Shown here in pieces: positions 18,593 through 27,958 of a stretch of 64,000 nt of DNA. How positions within the stretch are numbered: position 1 is the stretch's first letter; every line of letters begins with the position of its first letter. A program made the translations under genes and the position numbers. The DNA is taken from positions 248,001 through 312,000 of the forward strand of contig UVIF01000002.1 of NCBI GenBank assembly GCA_900596015.1. Reading direction: 5' to 3'. Below the pieces are notes generated by a model. That model worked only from the letters and a program-made list of their open reading frames with translations. It was not told where the DNA came from and did not search any database. The stretch comes from Pseudomonas viridiflava (GTDB taxonomy: Bacteria > Pseudomonadota > Gammaproteobacteria > Pseudomonadales > Pseudomonadaceae).

Positions 18593-19084
18593 CGTGTTCC
18601 AGTGTAGCAATCCCATTTCTGGGACTATAAAAGCAACCTTGCTTGCGTGGTTCTCATCCCTCTGGATGAGAATGGATTCGCTTGCGCGAGCGTTTGTAAA
18701 GACCCTGGAAACCGGCGCGTTAATGGGTGCGCTACGCGGTGTTCCAGGCCGCCATTGTTCCCTGGCGATCCTGTCGGATCGTGACTGACAGCGTGATCGG
18801 GTGTTGGTGGGCATGATCGCGAAGCATTGCGAGCCTTCGAACGACACGTCCGGCCAACCAAAACCACAACGCTCCAAAATTCAGGACGTAGTGGCCGATG
18901 ATGCCATTATGACATCACCCATCTTTCACCGGCAACCGAAATAATGGCACATGGCCATTTCTTTTGCTTGCACAGTGAGAGGGGTATCGGACGGGTCGAG
19001 GAAGTCTTTAATGTCACTATGCTACTACTGTGACGTGGTTCCGATATCGCTGTCAGACGCCAGCATGGCTCTTGCGCCGCACAC
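18593..19084. other. non-coding gap with a 9-bp-arm hairpin
   Basis: No convincing gene was found in these 492 bases. TTCTCATCC (18651-18659) and GGATGAGAA (18664-18672) form a perfect hairpin or palindrome with a 4-base centre, 59-80 bases upstream of the peptidase gene. It is an operator or leader-hairpin candidate. GTCAC and GTGAC flank a weak dyad near 19014-19036. Confidence 0.5.
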
Positions 19085-20008
19085 CTACCCCCAAGGGGGC
19101 ACATCGACGAAGCGCGATTCGATCCAGGCCTTGAATGCCAGGACGGTCGCCGCAGGGAACTTCGCAGAGGGTCGTATCAGGTAGATTCCGCCCACCGAGT
19201 CCAGTCGCCATTCGGGCAGTACCTGAACCAGCTCACCCGATGCCAGTTGGCGGCTCATCAGCCATTCGCCGGCCCCCAGAATGCCCGTGCCGGCCATTGC
19301 GGCGCTGAGCAGGGTTTCGCTGTCGTTGGATGTCAGTGTGCCTTGCGTCGTCACGCTTTCCTGACAGCCTGCGCGGTGCAGTTTCCATTCCGGAAACGAG
19401 GCCAGCCCGCTGAAGCGCAGGCAGTTGTGCTGGATCAGATCTGCGGGCGTCAGCGGCATGCCGCAGCGTTCCACGTACGCAGGAGACGCACAGAGAATGC
19501 GGCGGTGCTCGCAGAGCTTGTTGGCAATCAATCGGCTGTCGTCCAGCTCGCCGATGCGCAGGGCCAGGTCATAGCCTTGCTCGATGATATCGACGACGTG
19601 CTCGCTGTAGTCGGCAACGATCGAAACACCGGGGTGTGCGCTGAGGAATTCGGGCAACAACGGGGCCACCCACAGCCGTCCCATGGCGGCCGGCAGCGCC
19701 AGGCGCAGAACTCCGCGCACCTGGGCAACGCCTGAGGTGGCCTGCTGCTCGGCCTCGAGGATCTGCCCAAGGGCTGCGCGCAGGCGCTGTTCCAGCTTGG
19801 CGCCGACTTCGGTAATCCTGACCTGGCGAGTGGAACGCTCCATGAGGCGCACGCCCAACCGCTTTTCCATGGCGGCCAGACGCTTGGAGATCACTGTGGG
19901 GTGACGCTGGAGCAATCGACCGGCAGCGACGAACGAGCCCTGACTGGCCACGGCGAGGAAGGCGGCGATCTCGTCGCTGTGCTGACTGTCGAGCAGGTCC
20001 GCGGTCAT
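19085..20008 (-). CDS. LysR-family transcriptional regulator
   Basis: The 307-residue protein has a LysR winged helix at residues 12-70 (IAAFLAVASQGSFVAAGRLL, then RHPTVISKRLAAMEKRLGVRL) and a LysR substrate-binding domain (RLALPAAMGRLWVAPLLPEF onward). It overlaps the end of the quinone reductase gene by 4 bp (20005-20008), so the two are translationally coupled. That is unusual for LysR proteins, which are more often divergent from their target. It probably controls its own operon in response to a quinone or electrophile, which is an inference. Confidence 0.9.
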   Translation of the reverse strand: MTADLLDSQHSDEIAAFLAVASQGSFVAAGRLLQRHPTVISKRLAAMEKRLGVRLMERSTRQVRITEVGAKLEQRLRAALGQILEAEQQATSGVAQVRGVLRLALPAAMGRLWVAPLLPEFLSAHPGVSIVADYSEHVVDIIEQGYDLALRIGELDDSRLIANKLCEHRRILCASPAYVERCGMPLTPADLIQHNCLRFSGLASFPEWKLHRAGCQESVTTQGTLTSNDSETLLSAAMAGTGILGAGEWLMSRQLASGELVQVLPEWRLDSVGGIYLIRPSAKFPAATVLAFKAWIESRFVDVPPWG

Positions 20009-20979
20009 GGGACGAGAATGATTGCCCCGGCGGACTGACCCGATTCGAGCGCCTCATGGGCGCGAGCCGCTTCGGCCAGGGGATAGGTCTTCCAGATTCG
20101 CGGGTTGATGATGCCCGCCTCGACCGCCGCCAGCACGTCGGCCGCGCGCTCCTGGTACTCGGCTGTGGACGCTGTGTGCGCAACGATGGAAGGCCGGGTC
20201 AGGAACAGCGAGCCCTTGCCGTTGAGGGTCGACAGCTCGACCGCGTTGGGCGCACCCGACGATGCGCCGAACGACACCATCAAGCCGCGCGGACGCAGGC
20301 TGTCCAGCGACGCTTCGAAAGAGATGCGACCAATCGGGTCGTAGACCACATCGACCTTGCGCCCCTGGGTGAGCTTCGCCACGTCTGCGGCGAGCGTGGC
20401 TGCATCGAATACCAACACCTCGTCGCAGCCCACCGCCTTTGCCCGCTCGACACTCTCGGGTTTCGACACTACGCCGATGACGTACGCCCCCAGGTGCTTG
20501 GCCCATTGGCCCATGACCTGCCCCAGGCCACCGGCGACGCCGTACAGCAGCATCGTCGTACCGGGGCCTACCGGGTAGGTGGATTTCAACAGGTACTGTG
20601 CAGTGATGCCTTTGAACAACACCGCCGCCGCTTGCTCGAAGCTGACCCCGGCCGGCAGCTTCACCAGTCGTTCGGCCGGATAGAGCCGTTGCGCCGCATA
20701 GCCGCCCAAGGGCCCGGTGGCATAGGCGACGCGGTCGCCTGGCTGCACGTTGGTCACCCCTGGGCCCACCGAGATCACCGTGCCTGCCCCTTCCAGGCCC
20801 AGGCCGGACGGCAGCGGGACCTTGACCGCACCATTGCGCTGGGTGACGTCAAGATAATTCACGCCAATGGCCGCCTGCTGCAGCCACGCCTGCCCTTCGC
20901 CCGGCGCCTGCTCGACCACGGTGTCTTCCCACAGTACGGAGGAATCACCGGGTTGATTGAAACGGATCACTGCGGCCAT
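20005..20979 (-). CDS. NADPH:quinone oxidoreductase, zinc-less MDR family
   Basis: The 324-residue enzyme is a medium-chain reductase of the QOR type. An N-terminal GroES-like domain (GVNYLDVTQRNGAVKVPLPSG, LGLEGAGTVISVGPGV) precedes the Rossmann domain with LLYGVAGGLGQVMGQWAKHL, the nucleotide-binding motif. The cysteine/histidine zinc ligands of alcohol dehydrogenases are absent, as expected for QOR, which reduces quinones with NADPH. It leads a two-gene unit with the overlapping LysR gene. Confidence 0.88.
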   Translation of the reverse strand: MAAVIRFNQPGDSSVLWEDTVVEQAPGEGQAWLQQAAIGVNYLDVTQRNGAVKVPLPSGLGLEGAGTVISVGPGVTNVQPGDRVAYATGPLGGYAAQRLYPAERLVKLPAGVSFEQAAAVLFKGITAQYLLKSTYPVGPGTTMLLYGVAGGLGQVMGQWAKHLGAYVIGVVSKPESVERAKAVGCDEVLVFDAATLAADVAKLTQGRKVDVVYDPIGRISFEASLDSLRPRGLMVSFGASSGAPNAVELSTLNGKGSLFLTRPSIVAHTASTAEYQERAADVLAAVEAGIINPRIWKTYPLAEAARAHEALESGQSAGAIILVP

Positions 20980-21192
20980 GTCGTTCTCCAGTCGGTCAGT
21001 AGTGCCGACGAGTATGGAAACGCGCTGGGCGTTTCACAAGACGGTGAATCTGCAGTATATACCTGCACTCGGTGCAGCAATGATCAGACGACGATTGAGT
21101 TGGTGTGCTTGCACCGATTGCCTGTCGTTGCAGGTTTGTTTACCGTTCAGGCCGCTGGTCGACACTCGGTGCATCGCTCACGGGGACACGTC

Positions 21193-22212
21193 ATGGCTGT
21201 AATTGCAGACAAAGGCACGACTTCCATAGGCCTGGTGCACGAAGCCCTGCACGGTGCAATGCAGCGCGGATTCGACATCCAGCCGGTGCTGCGAGACGCG
21301 GGCATCGACCCAGGGTTGCTCGATGCGCCCCAGGCCAGAGTCTCCGCAGTCGCGTTTTCTCGACTCTGGATTGCGCTGGCCAATACGCTGGACGACGAGT
21401 TTTTCGCCATCGACAACCATCCGCTGCGCAGAGGCAGCTTTCGCCTCATGTGCCACGTGGCCCTGGGCTGCCACTCGCTGGAGCAGGCGCTGCGGCGGAT
21501 CCTGATGTTTCTGCGCAGCGCCCTGGACGATGTCTACGGCGAGCTGACGTACGAAGACGACTCGGCGGTGCTTGTCATTCATGACCACGGCGTGGAAAGA
21601 CGTTTGTTCAGCTATGGCACCTGGCTGATCCTGGTGCACGGACTGCTCTGCTGGCTGGGTGGCCGGCGCTTGCCTATCCAAAGCATCGGCTTCCGCCCGG
21701 CGCAACCCTTGGACGACAGCGACTACCGCCTGCGCTTTTGCGAGTCGCTGGTGTTCGGTGTCGCCCAGACCACCGTAAGGTTCGATCGCAGCCTCCTCGC
21801 CCTCAAGGTCGTGCAGACACCCGCAAGCCTCACACCCTTCTTGGAAGAGTCGCCCGGCAATTTGCTGGTCAAGTATCGGAACGATGAAAGTACGGGAGCG
21901 AAGGTTCGCCAGAAGCTGCGCGGTGTGGATCCGGAGGACTGGCCTGAGTTCGACCGGTTGGCGAAATCGCTGGGCACCTCGAGTTCGACGCTACAACGAC
22001 GCTTGCACATCGAAGGCTTGAGCTACCAGCGCCTGAAGGACGATCTTCGCCGGGACATGGCCATTCATCTGCTTGGCCGTGAAGAGCTGACAGTGGTCGA
22101 GGTAGCACTGCAAACCGGCTTTCAGGATGCCAGCGCTTTCCATCGGGCCTTCAAGAAATGGACGGGCGTCAGTCCCGGTTGCTATCGCCGCACCGAAGCC
22201 GATGAAGCCTGA
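21193..22212 (+). CDS. AraC-family regulator with arabinose-binding-like N-terminal domain
   Basis: The 339-residue protein has an N-terminal ligand domain of the PF12625 type (GFDIQPVLRDAGIDPGLLDA, FRLMCHVALGCHSLEQALRR). The C-terminal AraC DNA-binding domain runs over about residues 235-335 (LAKSLGTSSSTLQRRLHIEG, VALQTGFQDASAFHRAFKKW, GVSPGCYR). The ATG at 21193 has GGGGA upstream; the frame stays open far upstream only as a shadow of the divergent gene. It stands 217 bp before the MFS-nitroreductase-ligase genes and is their likely activator. Confidence 0.88.
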   Translation: MAVIADKGTTSIGLVHEALHGAMQRGFDIQPVLRDAGIDPGLLDAPQARVSAVAFSRLWIALANTLDDEFFAIDNHPLRRGSFRLMCHVALGCHSLEQALRRILMFLRSALDDVYGELTYEDDSAVLVIHDHGVERRLFSYGTWLILVHGLLCWLGGRRLPIQSIGFRPAQPLDDSDYRLRFCESLVFGVAQTTVRFDRSLLALKVVQTPASLTPFLEESPGNLLVKYRNDESTGAKVRQKLRGVDPEDWPEFDRLAKSLGTSSSTLQRRLHIEGLSYQRLKDDLRRDMAIHLLGREELTVVEVALQTGFQDASAFHRAFKKWTGVSPGCYRRTEADEA

Positions 22213-22272
22213 GCACCGTCCGTTCGCCGCTGTGAAATAAGCAAACCGTCCTGCCTGCCCCTGCCTGGGGAC

Positions 22273-22309
22273 TGTCCAAACACCCCAATCAGAACGACGA
22301 CTTTGGACA
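22273..22309. promoter_or_regulatory. inverted repeat upstream of the aromatic-acid MFS gene
   Basis: TGTCCAAA (22273-22280) and TTTGGACA (22302-22309) are perfect 8-bp inverted arms 21 bp apart, about 120 bp before the MFS start and just after the AraC gene. They are an operator candidate for the AraC regulator or another protein. Confidence 0.45.
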
Positions 22310-22429
22310 TGGGCCTATTCCATGCCGACGCCTACGATAGCCGAACTCCAGTCATGGCCGCTGCCCATGGCCTGGTCAGCGGAACACCTGTGCACTTCAA
22401 AACAAGAATAAAACCGAAGGAGACACGCT

Positions 22430-23818
22430 ATGCAACCCGTGAACGTATTCGCGCTGGCAAAGGATTCAAGGTTCAACCGCTTCCATGGTCTGATCCTGTT
22501 CTGGTGCGTGCTCATCCTGATCATCGACGGCTATGACCTCGCCGTTGTGGGTGCTGCACTGCCAGCCATCATGAAAGACATGAACATCGAGGCCACCAGC
22601 GCCGGCATCATGGCCGGCTCGGCGCTGTTCGGCACCATGCTCGGCGCGATCTTCCTCGGCACTTTGGCCGATCGCATCGGGCGGCCGAAGATGACGGCCA
22701 TCTGCGTTGCGCTGTTCAGTCTGTTCACTGCGGGTGCCGGGCTGACCAACGACCCCATCAGCTTCAGCATCATGCGTTTCATCGCGGGGCTGGGCATTGG
22801 CGGCGTGCTGCCCATCTGCACCGCGCAGATGGGCGAATTTTCGCCGTTGAAACTGCGCACACGCCTGGTGACGCTGGTGTTTGCCGGCTATTCCGTCGGT
22901 GGCATCCTGGTCGCCCTTACCGCAAAACAGCTGATTGAAAGTCATGGCTGGCAATGGGTGTTCTATGTCGCCGGACTGCCCGTGATCCTGATCCCGTTCA
23001 TTCTCAAGAGCATGCCTGACTCCATCGGCTACATGCTCAAACAGGGCCAGCAGGAGGCCCTCAGGGAGGTCGCGCGAAAGCTCGATCCCGGCAACGTGAT
23101 TCCCGACGATGCAGTGATGGCCGGCAACCCGGAGATCCTCGATAAACAGGATTCCCCCGTGCGTAACCTGTTCGCCGATGGCCGCGGTTTCAGCACGGTC
23201 ATGATCTGGGCCGCATTCATGACCGGGTTGTTCATGGTCTACGCGCTGAACTCCTGGCTGACCAAGCTGATGGCGATGGCGGGTTTCAGCCTGGGATCGG
23301 CGCTGAATTTCGTGATCGTGTTCAACGTCGGTGCCATCGTCGGCGCGCTGGGCGGTGGCTGGCTGGGCGACAGGTTCAACATCAAGCGTGTGCTGGTGTG
23401 CTTCTACATCGTCGGCGCCCTGGCGCTGGTCATGCTTGCCTACACCCGCTCGCCTACCCTGCTCTACGCCGTGGTGTTCACGGTCGGCGCATCAACCTTG
23501 GGCACGCAACTGCTGGCCTACGCCTACGCCGGTGATTTCTACCCTTCGACCATCAGGGCCACCGGCGTCGGCTTTGCATCGGGCGTCGGCCGCATAGGCG
23601 CCATCGTGGCACCGGTGCTGATCGGCTGGTTGATTTCCATGCACTTGCCGCTGGAGCAGAACTTCATGGCCATCGCCCTTGCCGGGCTGATCGGTGCGGC
23701 AGCGGTTTCGCTGATCAATCAGTCCCTTGCCGATTCTTCCCAGGCACGCTCGACCCGCCGTGCGCCAGCGGCCACCGACAGTGCGGCCTTGAATCGCGCT
23801 ACCTCCAAATCCACCTGA
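22430..23818 (+). CDS. MFS transporter, aromatic acid:H+ symporter family
   Basis: The 462-residue, 12-helix transporter carries LIIDGYDLAVVGAALPAIM, the characteristic DGxD motif of the AAHS family (PcaK, BenK, MhpT). GTLADRIGRPKM is the loop 2-3 MFS motif. AAHS members import aromatic acids with protons. GAAGGAG precedes the ATG by eight bases. A nitroreductase gene starts 12 bp downstream and then an acyl-CoA ligase overlaps by 4 bp, giving one operon. The substrate is therefore likely an aromatic, perhaps nitro-substituted, acid. Confidence 0.88.
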   Translation: MQPVNVFALAKDSRFNRFHGLILFWCVLILIIDGYDLAVVGAALPAIMKDMNIEATSAGIMAGSALFGTMLGAIFLGTLADRIGRPKMTAICVALFSLFTAGAGLTNDPISFSIMRFIAGLGIGGVLPICTAQMGEFSPLKLRTRLVTLVFAGYSVGGILVALTAKQLIESHGWQWVFYVAGLPVILIPFILKSMPDSIGYMLKQGQQEALREVARKLDPGNVIPDDAVMAGNPEILDKQDSPVRNLFADGRGFSTVMIWAAFMTGLFMVYALNSWLTKLMAMAGFSLGSALNFVIVFNVGAIVGALGGGWLGDRFNIKRVLVCFYIVGALALVMLAYTRSPTLLYAVVFTVGASTLGTQLLAYAYAGDFYPSTIRATGVGFASGVGRIGAIVAPVLIGWLISMHLPLEQNFMAIALAGLIGAAAVSLINQSLADSSQARSTRRAPAATDSAALNRATSKST

Positions 23819-23830
23819 CTCGGGGCACTT

Positions 23831-24571
23831 ATGAATCGACTGTCTCAACCGCCGTCAAGCCCCGCCCTGGTTGTGCAGGCTGTGGACTGGGCGATCAGGT
23901 CGCGGCGCAGCATCAGGGCTTTTCTTCCTGACCCCGTGGCCCAGGAAGACGTGGAAAGCATCCTCGATGTCGCCCGGTTCTGCGCGACGGGAGTGAACAT
24001 GCAGCCTTGGCGTGTGCACGTGGTCACCGGCGACGCCAAGCGGCAGTTGTCCAGGGCCATCGCCGATATCGACAACGACCCTGTGCATGCCAACCAGTTG
24101 CTCGACCCCTACGAGTACTACCCCAGGGAGTGGGTGACGCCCTACGTGGACAGGAAAAAGAAGGTCGGCTGGGAGCTGTACGGACTGCTCGGTATTGCCA
24201 AGGGCGACAAGCAGCGCATGCACGAACAGCACGGCCGCAACTATCGGTTTTTCGACGCGCCGGTAGGTCTGCTGTTCACTATCGACCGCGTGCTCCAGCA
24301 GGGAAGCCTGCTGGACTACGGGATGTTCCTGCAGAGCGTGATGGTGGCTGCCAGGGCTCGCGGGTTGCACACGTGCCCCCAGGCCGCCTTTCTGAAGTAT
24401 CACCACGTGATCGCCGAAGTCCTTGGCATTCCCGACGAGCAAATGCTGGTCTGCGGCATGAGCCTGGGCTATGCGGACGCTTCCAGCGTCGAGAACGAGC
24501 TGGTCACCGAGCGCGAACCGGTGAGTGCATTCACCACCTTTCATCACAATAACAAAGAGACTCGCCCATGA
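23831..24571 (+). CDS. nitroreductase-family flavoprotein
   Basis: The 246-residue protein shows the nitroreductase fold: RSRRSIRAFLPDPVAQEDVE (FMN phosphate contacts by the RRSxR segment), CATGVNMQPWRVHVVTG, and the C-terminal GMSLGYAD loop. It resembles the PnbA/NfnB-like branch that reduces nitroaromatics with NAD(P)H to hydroxylamines. Genomic placement between an aromatic-acid importer and a CoA ligase supports a catabolic rather than a general stress role, but the actual substrate cannot be read from sequence. Confidence 0.85.
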   Translation: MNRLSQPPSSPALVVQAVDWAIRSRRSIRAFLPDPVAQEDVESILDVARFCATGVNMQPWRVHVVTGDAKRQLSRAIADIDNDPVHANQLLDPYEYYPREWVTPYVDRKKKVGWELYGLLGIAKGDKQRMHEQHGRNYRFFDAPVGLLFTIDRVLQQGSLLDYGMFLQSVMVAARARGLHTCPQAAFLKYHHVIAEVLGIPDEQMLVCGMSLGYADASSVENELVTEREPVSAFTTFHHNNKETRP

Positions 24572-26220
24572 AGCCTGCAGCCCTCAACGAGTGCCTCGAC
24601 AAGACCCCGGCCAATCACCTCCCCCTTACCCCGCTGGGTTTTCTGGAAAGGGCTGCGCTGGCCCATCCGACACGGGCTGCGGTGGTGTATGGATCCATCA
24701 CCCGGACCTGGGCGCAGACGCGAGAGCGCTGCCTGCGACTGGCCAGCGCTCTGGTCGCTCGAGGATTGGGCGCTGGCGATACGGTCTCCATTCTGTGCCC
24801 GAATACGCCGGCCATGCTCGAAGCGCATTTCGGCATCCCGTTATCGGGCGCAGTGCTCAACACCATCAACTGCCGGCTCGATGCCGAAGGCGTGGCGTTC
24901 ATCCTCCGGCATGCCGAGTCCAAGGCCATTCTGGTGGATCGCGAATACGCAAGCCTGGTTGCGGCGGCGCTCGAGCGCCTGGATCAGGCGCTGATCGTGA
25001 TCGATATCGACGACCCCTTCGCGCCGTTGGGGCCATCGATCGGTGTGGTGGGTTATGAAGAGCTGCTCGCCAGCGGCGATCCGGATTTCGCCGGCGTCTG
25101 GCCTGTCGATGAATGGCACCCTATCGCCCTGAACTACACCTCCGGTACCACGGGCGATCCCAAGGGGGTCGTCACCAGCCACCGCGCGACCTATCTGATG
25201 AGCCTGCTGCAGATGACCAACTGGCCGCTGCCGCGTGCGCCGCGCTACCTGTGGACGCTGCCGATGTTCCACGCCAACGGTTGGTGTTTTACCTGGGCGA
25301 TCACCGCAGCGGCGGGCACTCATGTGTGCATGCGCAAGGTCAGTGCCGAGGCCGTGTTCGATGCCATAGATACCCACGGTGTAGACCATTTCTGCGCCGC
25401 ACCCGTGGTCATGGCGATGATTGCCGATGCGCGTGATCGCCAGGTGTTGCGGTCACCTGTGCGCGTGCTCACGGCCGGCTCCCCTCCACCGGCTTCGGTG
25501 CTCAGCGCCGTGGTTGCACTGGGCTTCGACGTGGATCATGTCTACGGCATCACCGAGGTATCCGGCACCCCGGTGAGCTGCGTGTGGCAAGACGGCTGGG
25601 ACGCACTGACGGACAGCGAGCAGCGCGCCTTCCGGGTTCGCCAAGGCACGCGAGCGGCAACGTTCGAAGGGATGATGGTGGCCGATCCGGACACCTTGAT
25701 CGCGGTGCCGCACGATGGTGTCACCACCGGCGAGCTGTTGCTGCGCGGCAACACCGTGATGATGGGATACCTGAAGAACGCGTCGGCCACCGGCAAGGCC
25801 TTCGCGGGTGGATGGTTTCACACGGGCGACATTGCCGTGGTGCACGAAGGCGGCTACGTGCAGATCACCGATCGTTCCAAGGACGTCATCATCTCAGGCG
25901 GCGAGAACATCTCCTCGATCGAAGTCGAGGATGTCATCCACTGCCATCCCAGCGTCCTGCACGCGGCTGTCGTGGCCCAGCCCGACGACAAATGGGGTGA
26001 GGTGCCATGCGCCTTCATCGAGCTCAAGGCCGGTGTCGCGGCGCCCACCGGTGCCGAGCTGATCGCGTTCTGCCAAATGCGACTGGCCAGGTTCAAATGC
26101 CCGCGGCAAGTCATCTTCACGGAACTGCCGAAGACGGCCACGGGCAAAATCCAGAAATTCGTGCTGCGCGAGCGTGCAGGCAGCAAGGCTGCCATCTCGA
26201 GGCTTGCGTCCGGAGGGTGA
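24568..26220 (+). CDS. AMP-dependent acyl-CoA synthetase/ligase
   Basis: The 550-residue enzyme has the ANL superfamily motifs in order: ALNYTSGTTGDPKGVVTSHR (P-loop-like A3), YGITEVSG (A5), GWFHTGDIAVV (A7), DRSKDVIISGGENISS (A8) and the C-terminal lysine in LPKTATGKIQKFVLR (A10). The closest general resemblance is to medium-chain fatty acid or methylmercaptopropionate CoA ligases. It would activate a carboxylic acid via an acyl-AMP. Start and stop overlap with the nitroreductase gene (ATGA at 24568), showing tight coupling. Confidence 0.88.
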   Translation: MKPAALNECLDKTPANHLPLTPLGFLERAALAHPTRAAVVYGSITRTWAQTRERCLRLASALVARGLGAGDTVSILCPNTPAMLEAHFGIPLSGAVLNTINCRLDAEGVAFILRHAESKAILVDREYASLVAAALERLDQALIVIDIDDPFAPLGPSIGVVGYEELLASGDPDFAGVWPVDEWHPIALNYTSGTTGDPKGVVTSHRATYLMSLLQMTNWPLPRAPRYLWTLPMFHANGWCFTWAITAAAGTHVCMRKVSAEAVFDAIDTHGVDHFCAAPVVMAMIADARDRQVLRSPVRVLTAGSPPPASVLSAVVALGFDVDHVYGITEVSGTPVSCVWQDGWDALTDSEQRAFRVRQGTRAATFEGMMVADPDTLIAVPHDGVTTGELLLRGNTVMMGYLKNASATGKAFAGGWFHTGDIAVVHEGGYVQITDRSKDVIISGGENISSIEVEDVIHCHPSVLHAAVVAQPDDKWGEVPCAFIELKAGVAAPTGAELIAFCQMRLARFKCPRQVIFTELPKTATGKIQKFVLRERAGSKAAISRLASGG

Positions 26221-26709
26221 AGCCGTTTGCGCAGGTCCATTCGCTGCATAGGGGCAGTGTTCAATCTCTGCTGAGCACTGCCACTGATGTTACCCATCGG
26301 ATGGACCCTGCCCGGTTTGAGTGCAGGATTCCCATTCTGGAGCACACTATTGTGCTCTCAAGAGTGCACCGATAAAGAAATAGCTAATTAAAACATTTAG
26401 TTACTAACAGCGGCCTGATTATTGCTTTGTCTCAGACGTCGCGCCCCACGCGACACCTGTTTCCTCCAGCGCCCCCACGCACTGGGCGACCCGGCCCCAA
26501 CGATGCGGCTGCGGTCACAAGCGAAACGCTCGACACCCGTTCAGCCGACAGCGTCGTCGGTACGTGAGATCAGGCCCTAACCCCCCTCGCCTGCATCTCA
26601 TCCAGACCCCACTCCATTGCTGTTTCCCGGTGCTTGCACGGGCAGCCCATTCGGCTGTCCGCGAACCGGCAAGCGATGGCACGCAGGGCTGGTTCCAGGA
26701 GCACTGAGC
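26221..26709. promoter_or_regulatory. leader and promoter region of the amide operon
   Basis: These 489 bases carry no gene. GGCAGTG (26253-26259) and CACTGCC (26276-26282) form a hairpin that may end the ligase transcript. The perfect 7-bp-arm palindrome GAGCACA-ctat-TGTGCTC spans 26340-26357. An AT-rich stretch (26370-26405) follows and may hold the promoter. AmiR-type control elsewhere uses a leader terminator; I could not identify a clear U-tailed terminator by eye in the remaining 300 bases. Confidence 0.5.
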
Positions 26710-27948
26710 ATGGCTATCAATCGTCGTACCTTCCTGCGTTCGTCCGCCATTTCCGCTGCCGCACTGTCGGCGTTGAGCTTCAAGAGCCTGTCGGCCTTCG
26801 CCGCCGACGACGCCATCAAGATCGCCTCGCTGTACGACAGCTCGGGCGGCCTGGACATCTATGGCAAGCCGATCGTGGACGCGCTGACGTTTGCCACCGA
26901 GGAACTCAATGCCCAGGGCGGTCTGCTCGGTCGGCCGTTGAACCTGATCAAGTACGACACCCAGTCCAACATGCAGCTGTACGCGCAATACGCCCAGCAG
27001 GCCGCGCTCAAGGATCGCGCCGCCGTGGTGCACGCGGGCATCACTTCGGCGTCACGCGAAGTGGTGCGCCCGGTACTGGACCGCTACAAGACGCTGTACT
27101 TCTACGACAACCAGTACGAAGGCGGCGTGTGCGATCGCAACTTCTTCGGCACCGGCGTGACGCCGGGGCAGACCGTGGAGAAGCTGGTGTCCCACGTGAC
27201 CCAGAAGTGGGGCAAGAAGGTCTACATCGTCGCGGCGGACTACAACTACGGGCAGATCGTCACCGCCTGGGTGAAGAAGTACGTCGAGCAGGCTGGCGGT
27301 TCGAGCGTGGGTATCGAGTTCTTCCCGCTGGACGTGACCAACTTCGGCGCGACCATTTCGAAAATTCAGGAAGCCAAGCCGGACTTCGTCTGGTCGGCCC
27401 TGGTCGGCGGCGCGCACATGTCGTTCTACCGCCAGTGGAAGGCCGCCGGCATGACCGGCAAGCTGCCGATCGCTTCGACCACCTTCGCCGGGGGCAACGA
27501 GCACATCGTGCTCTCGCCCGAAGAATGCAATGGCATCCTGATCTGCCAGAACTACGTGCAGGAACTGCAGACCCCGCTCAACACGGCGTTCGTCGAACGT
27601 TTCCACACGCGCTTCGGCGCCGACTACCCGTACATCACCGAACTGGCCATGGGCGCTTACCAGGGCATGATGCTGTGGGCCGAGGGCGTGCGTCAGGCCG
27701 GTTCGATCGAACGCATGGCGGTCATCGAGGCGCTGGAGAAAGGCATCAGCCTGGACCTGCCCAGCGGCAAGGTCAGCATCGACCCCGCCACCCACCACTG
27801 CATTCTGGACGTGCACATCGCCGAGGTGCGCGATCGCCGCCTCGAGGTGGTTGAAAGCTTCGCCCAGCAGGCCCCTTCGGACACCGCCGCGGTTTGCGAC
27901 CTGGTCAAGAACCCCCGTGATGCCAAGCAATACAGCATCGCGCTGTAA
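26710..27948 (+). CDS. Tat-exported amide/urea ABC transporter substrate-binding protein (FmdD/UrtA-like)
   Basis: The 412-residue protein starts with a twin-arginine signal (MAINRRTFLRSSAISAAALS, cleavage after SAFA). It continues as a type I periplasmic binding protein of the Leu/amide family (IKIASLYDSSGGLDIYGKPI, DYNYGQIVTAWVKKYVEQAG, GAHMSFYRQWKAAGMTGKLP). FmdD and UrtA bind short-chain amides or urea. AGGAG precedes the ATG by eight bases. It is the first gene of a nine-gene same-strand run; permease, ATPase and amidase genes follow with 10-bp gaps or overlaps. Confidence 0.9.
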   Translation: MAINRRTFLRSSAISAAALSALSFKSLSAFAADDAIKIASLYDSSGGLDIYGKPIVDALTFATEELNAQGGLLGRPLNLIKYDTQSNMQLYAQYAQQAALKDRAAVVHAGITSASREVVRPVLDRYKTLYFYDNQYEGGVCDRNFFGTGVTPGQTVEKLVSHVTQKWGKKVYIVAADYNYGQIVTAWVKKYVEQAGGSSVGIEFFPLDVTNFGATISKIQEAKPDFVWSALVGGAHMSFYRQWKAAGMTGKLPIASTTFAGGNEHIVLSPEECNGILICQNYVQELQTPLNTAFVERFHTRFGADYPYITELAMGAYQGMMLWAEGVRQAGSIERMAVIEALEKGISLDLPSGKVSIDPATHHCILDVHIAEVRDRRLEVVESFAQQAPSDTAAVCDLVKNPRDAKQYSIAL

Positions 27949-27958
27949 GGAGACGGAC

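Noticed and set aside
20056..21192. N-terminal extension of the AraC gene to a 718-residue protein
   Set aside because: The extra part is antisense to the quinone reductase gene; ATG 21193 gives the normal AraC length and has a Shine-Dalgarno.
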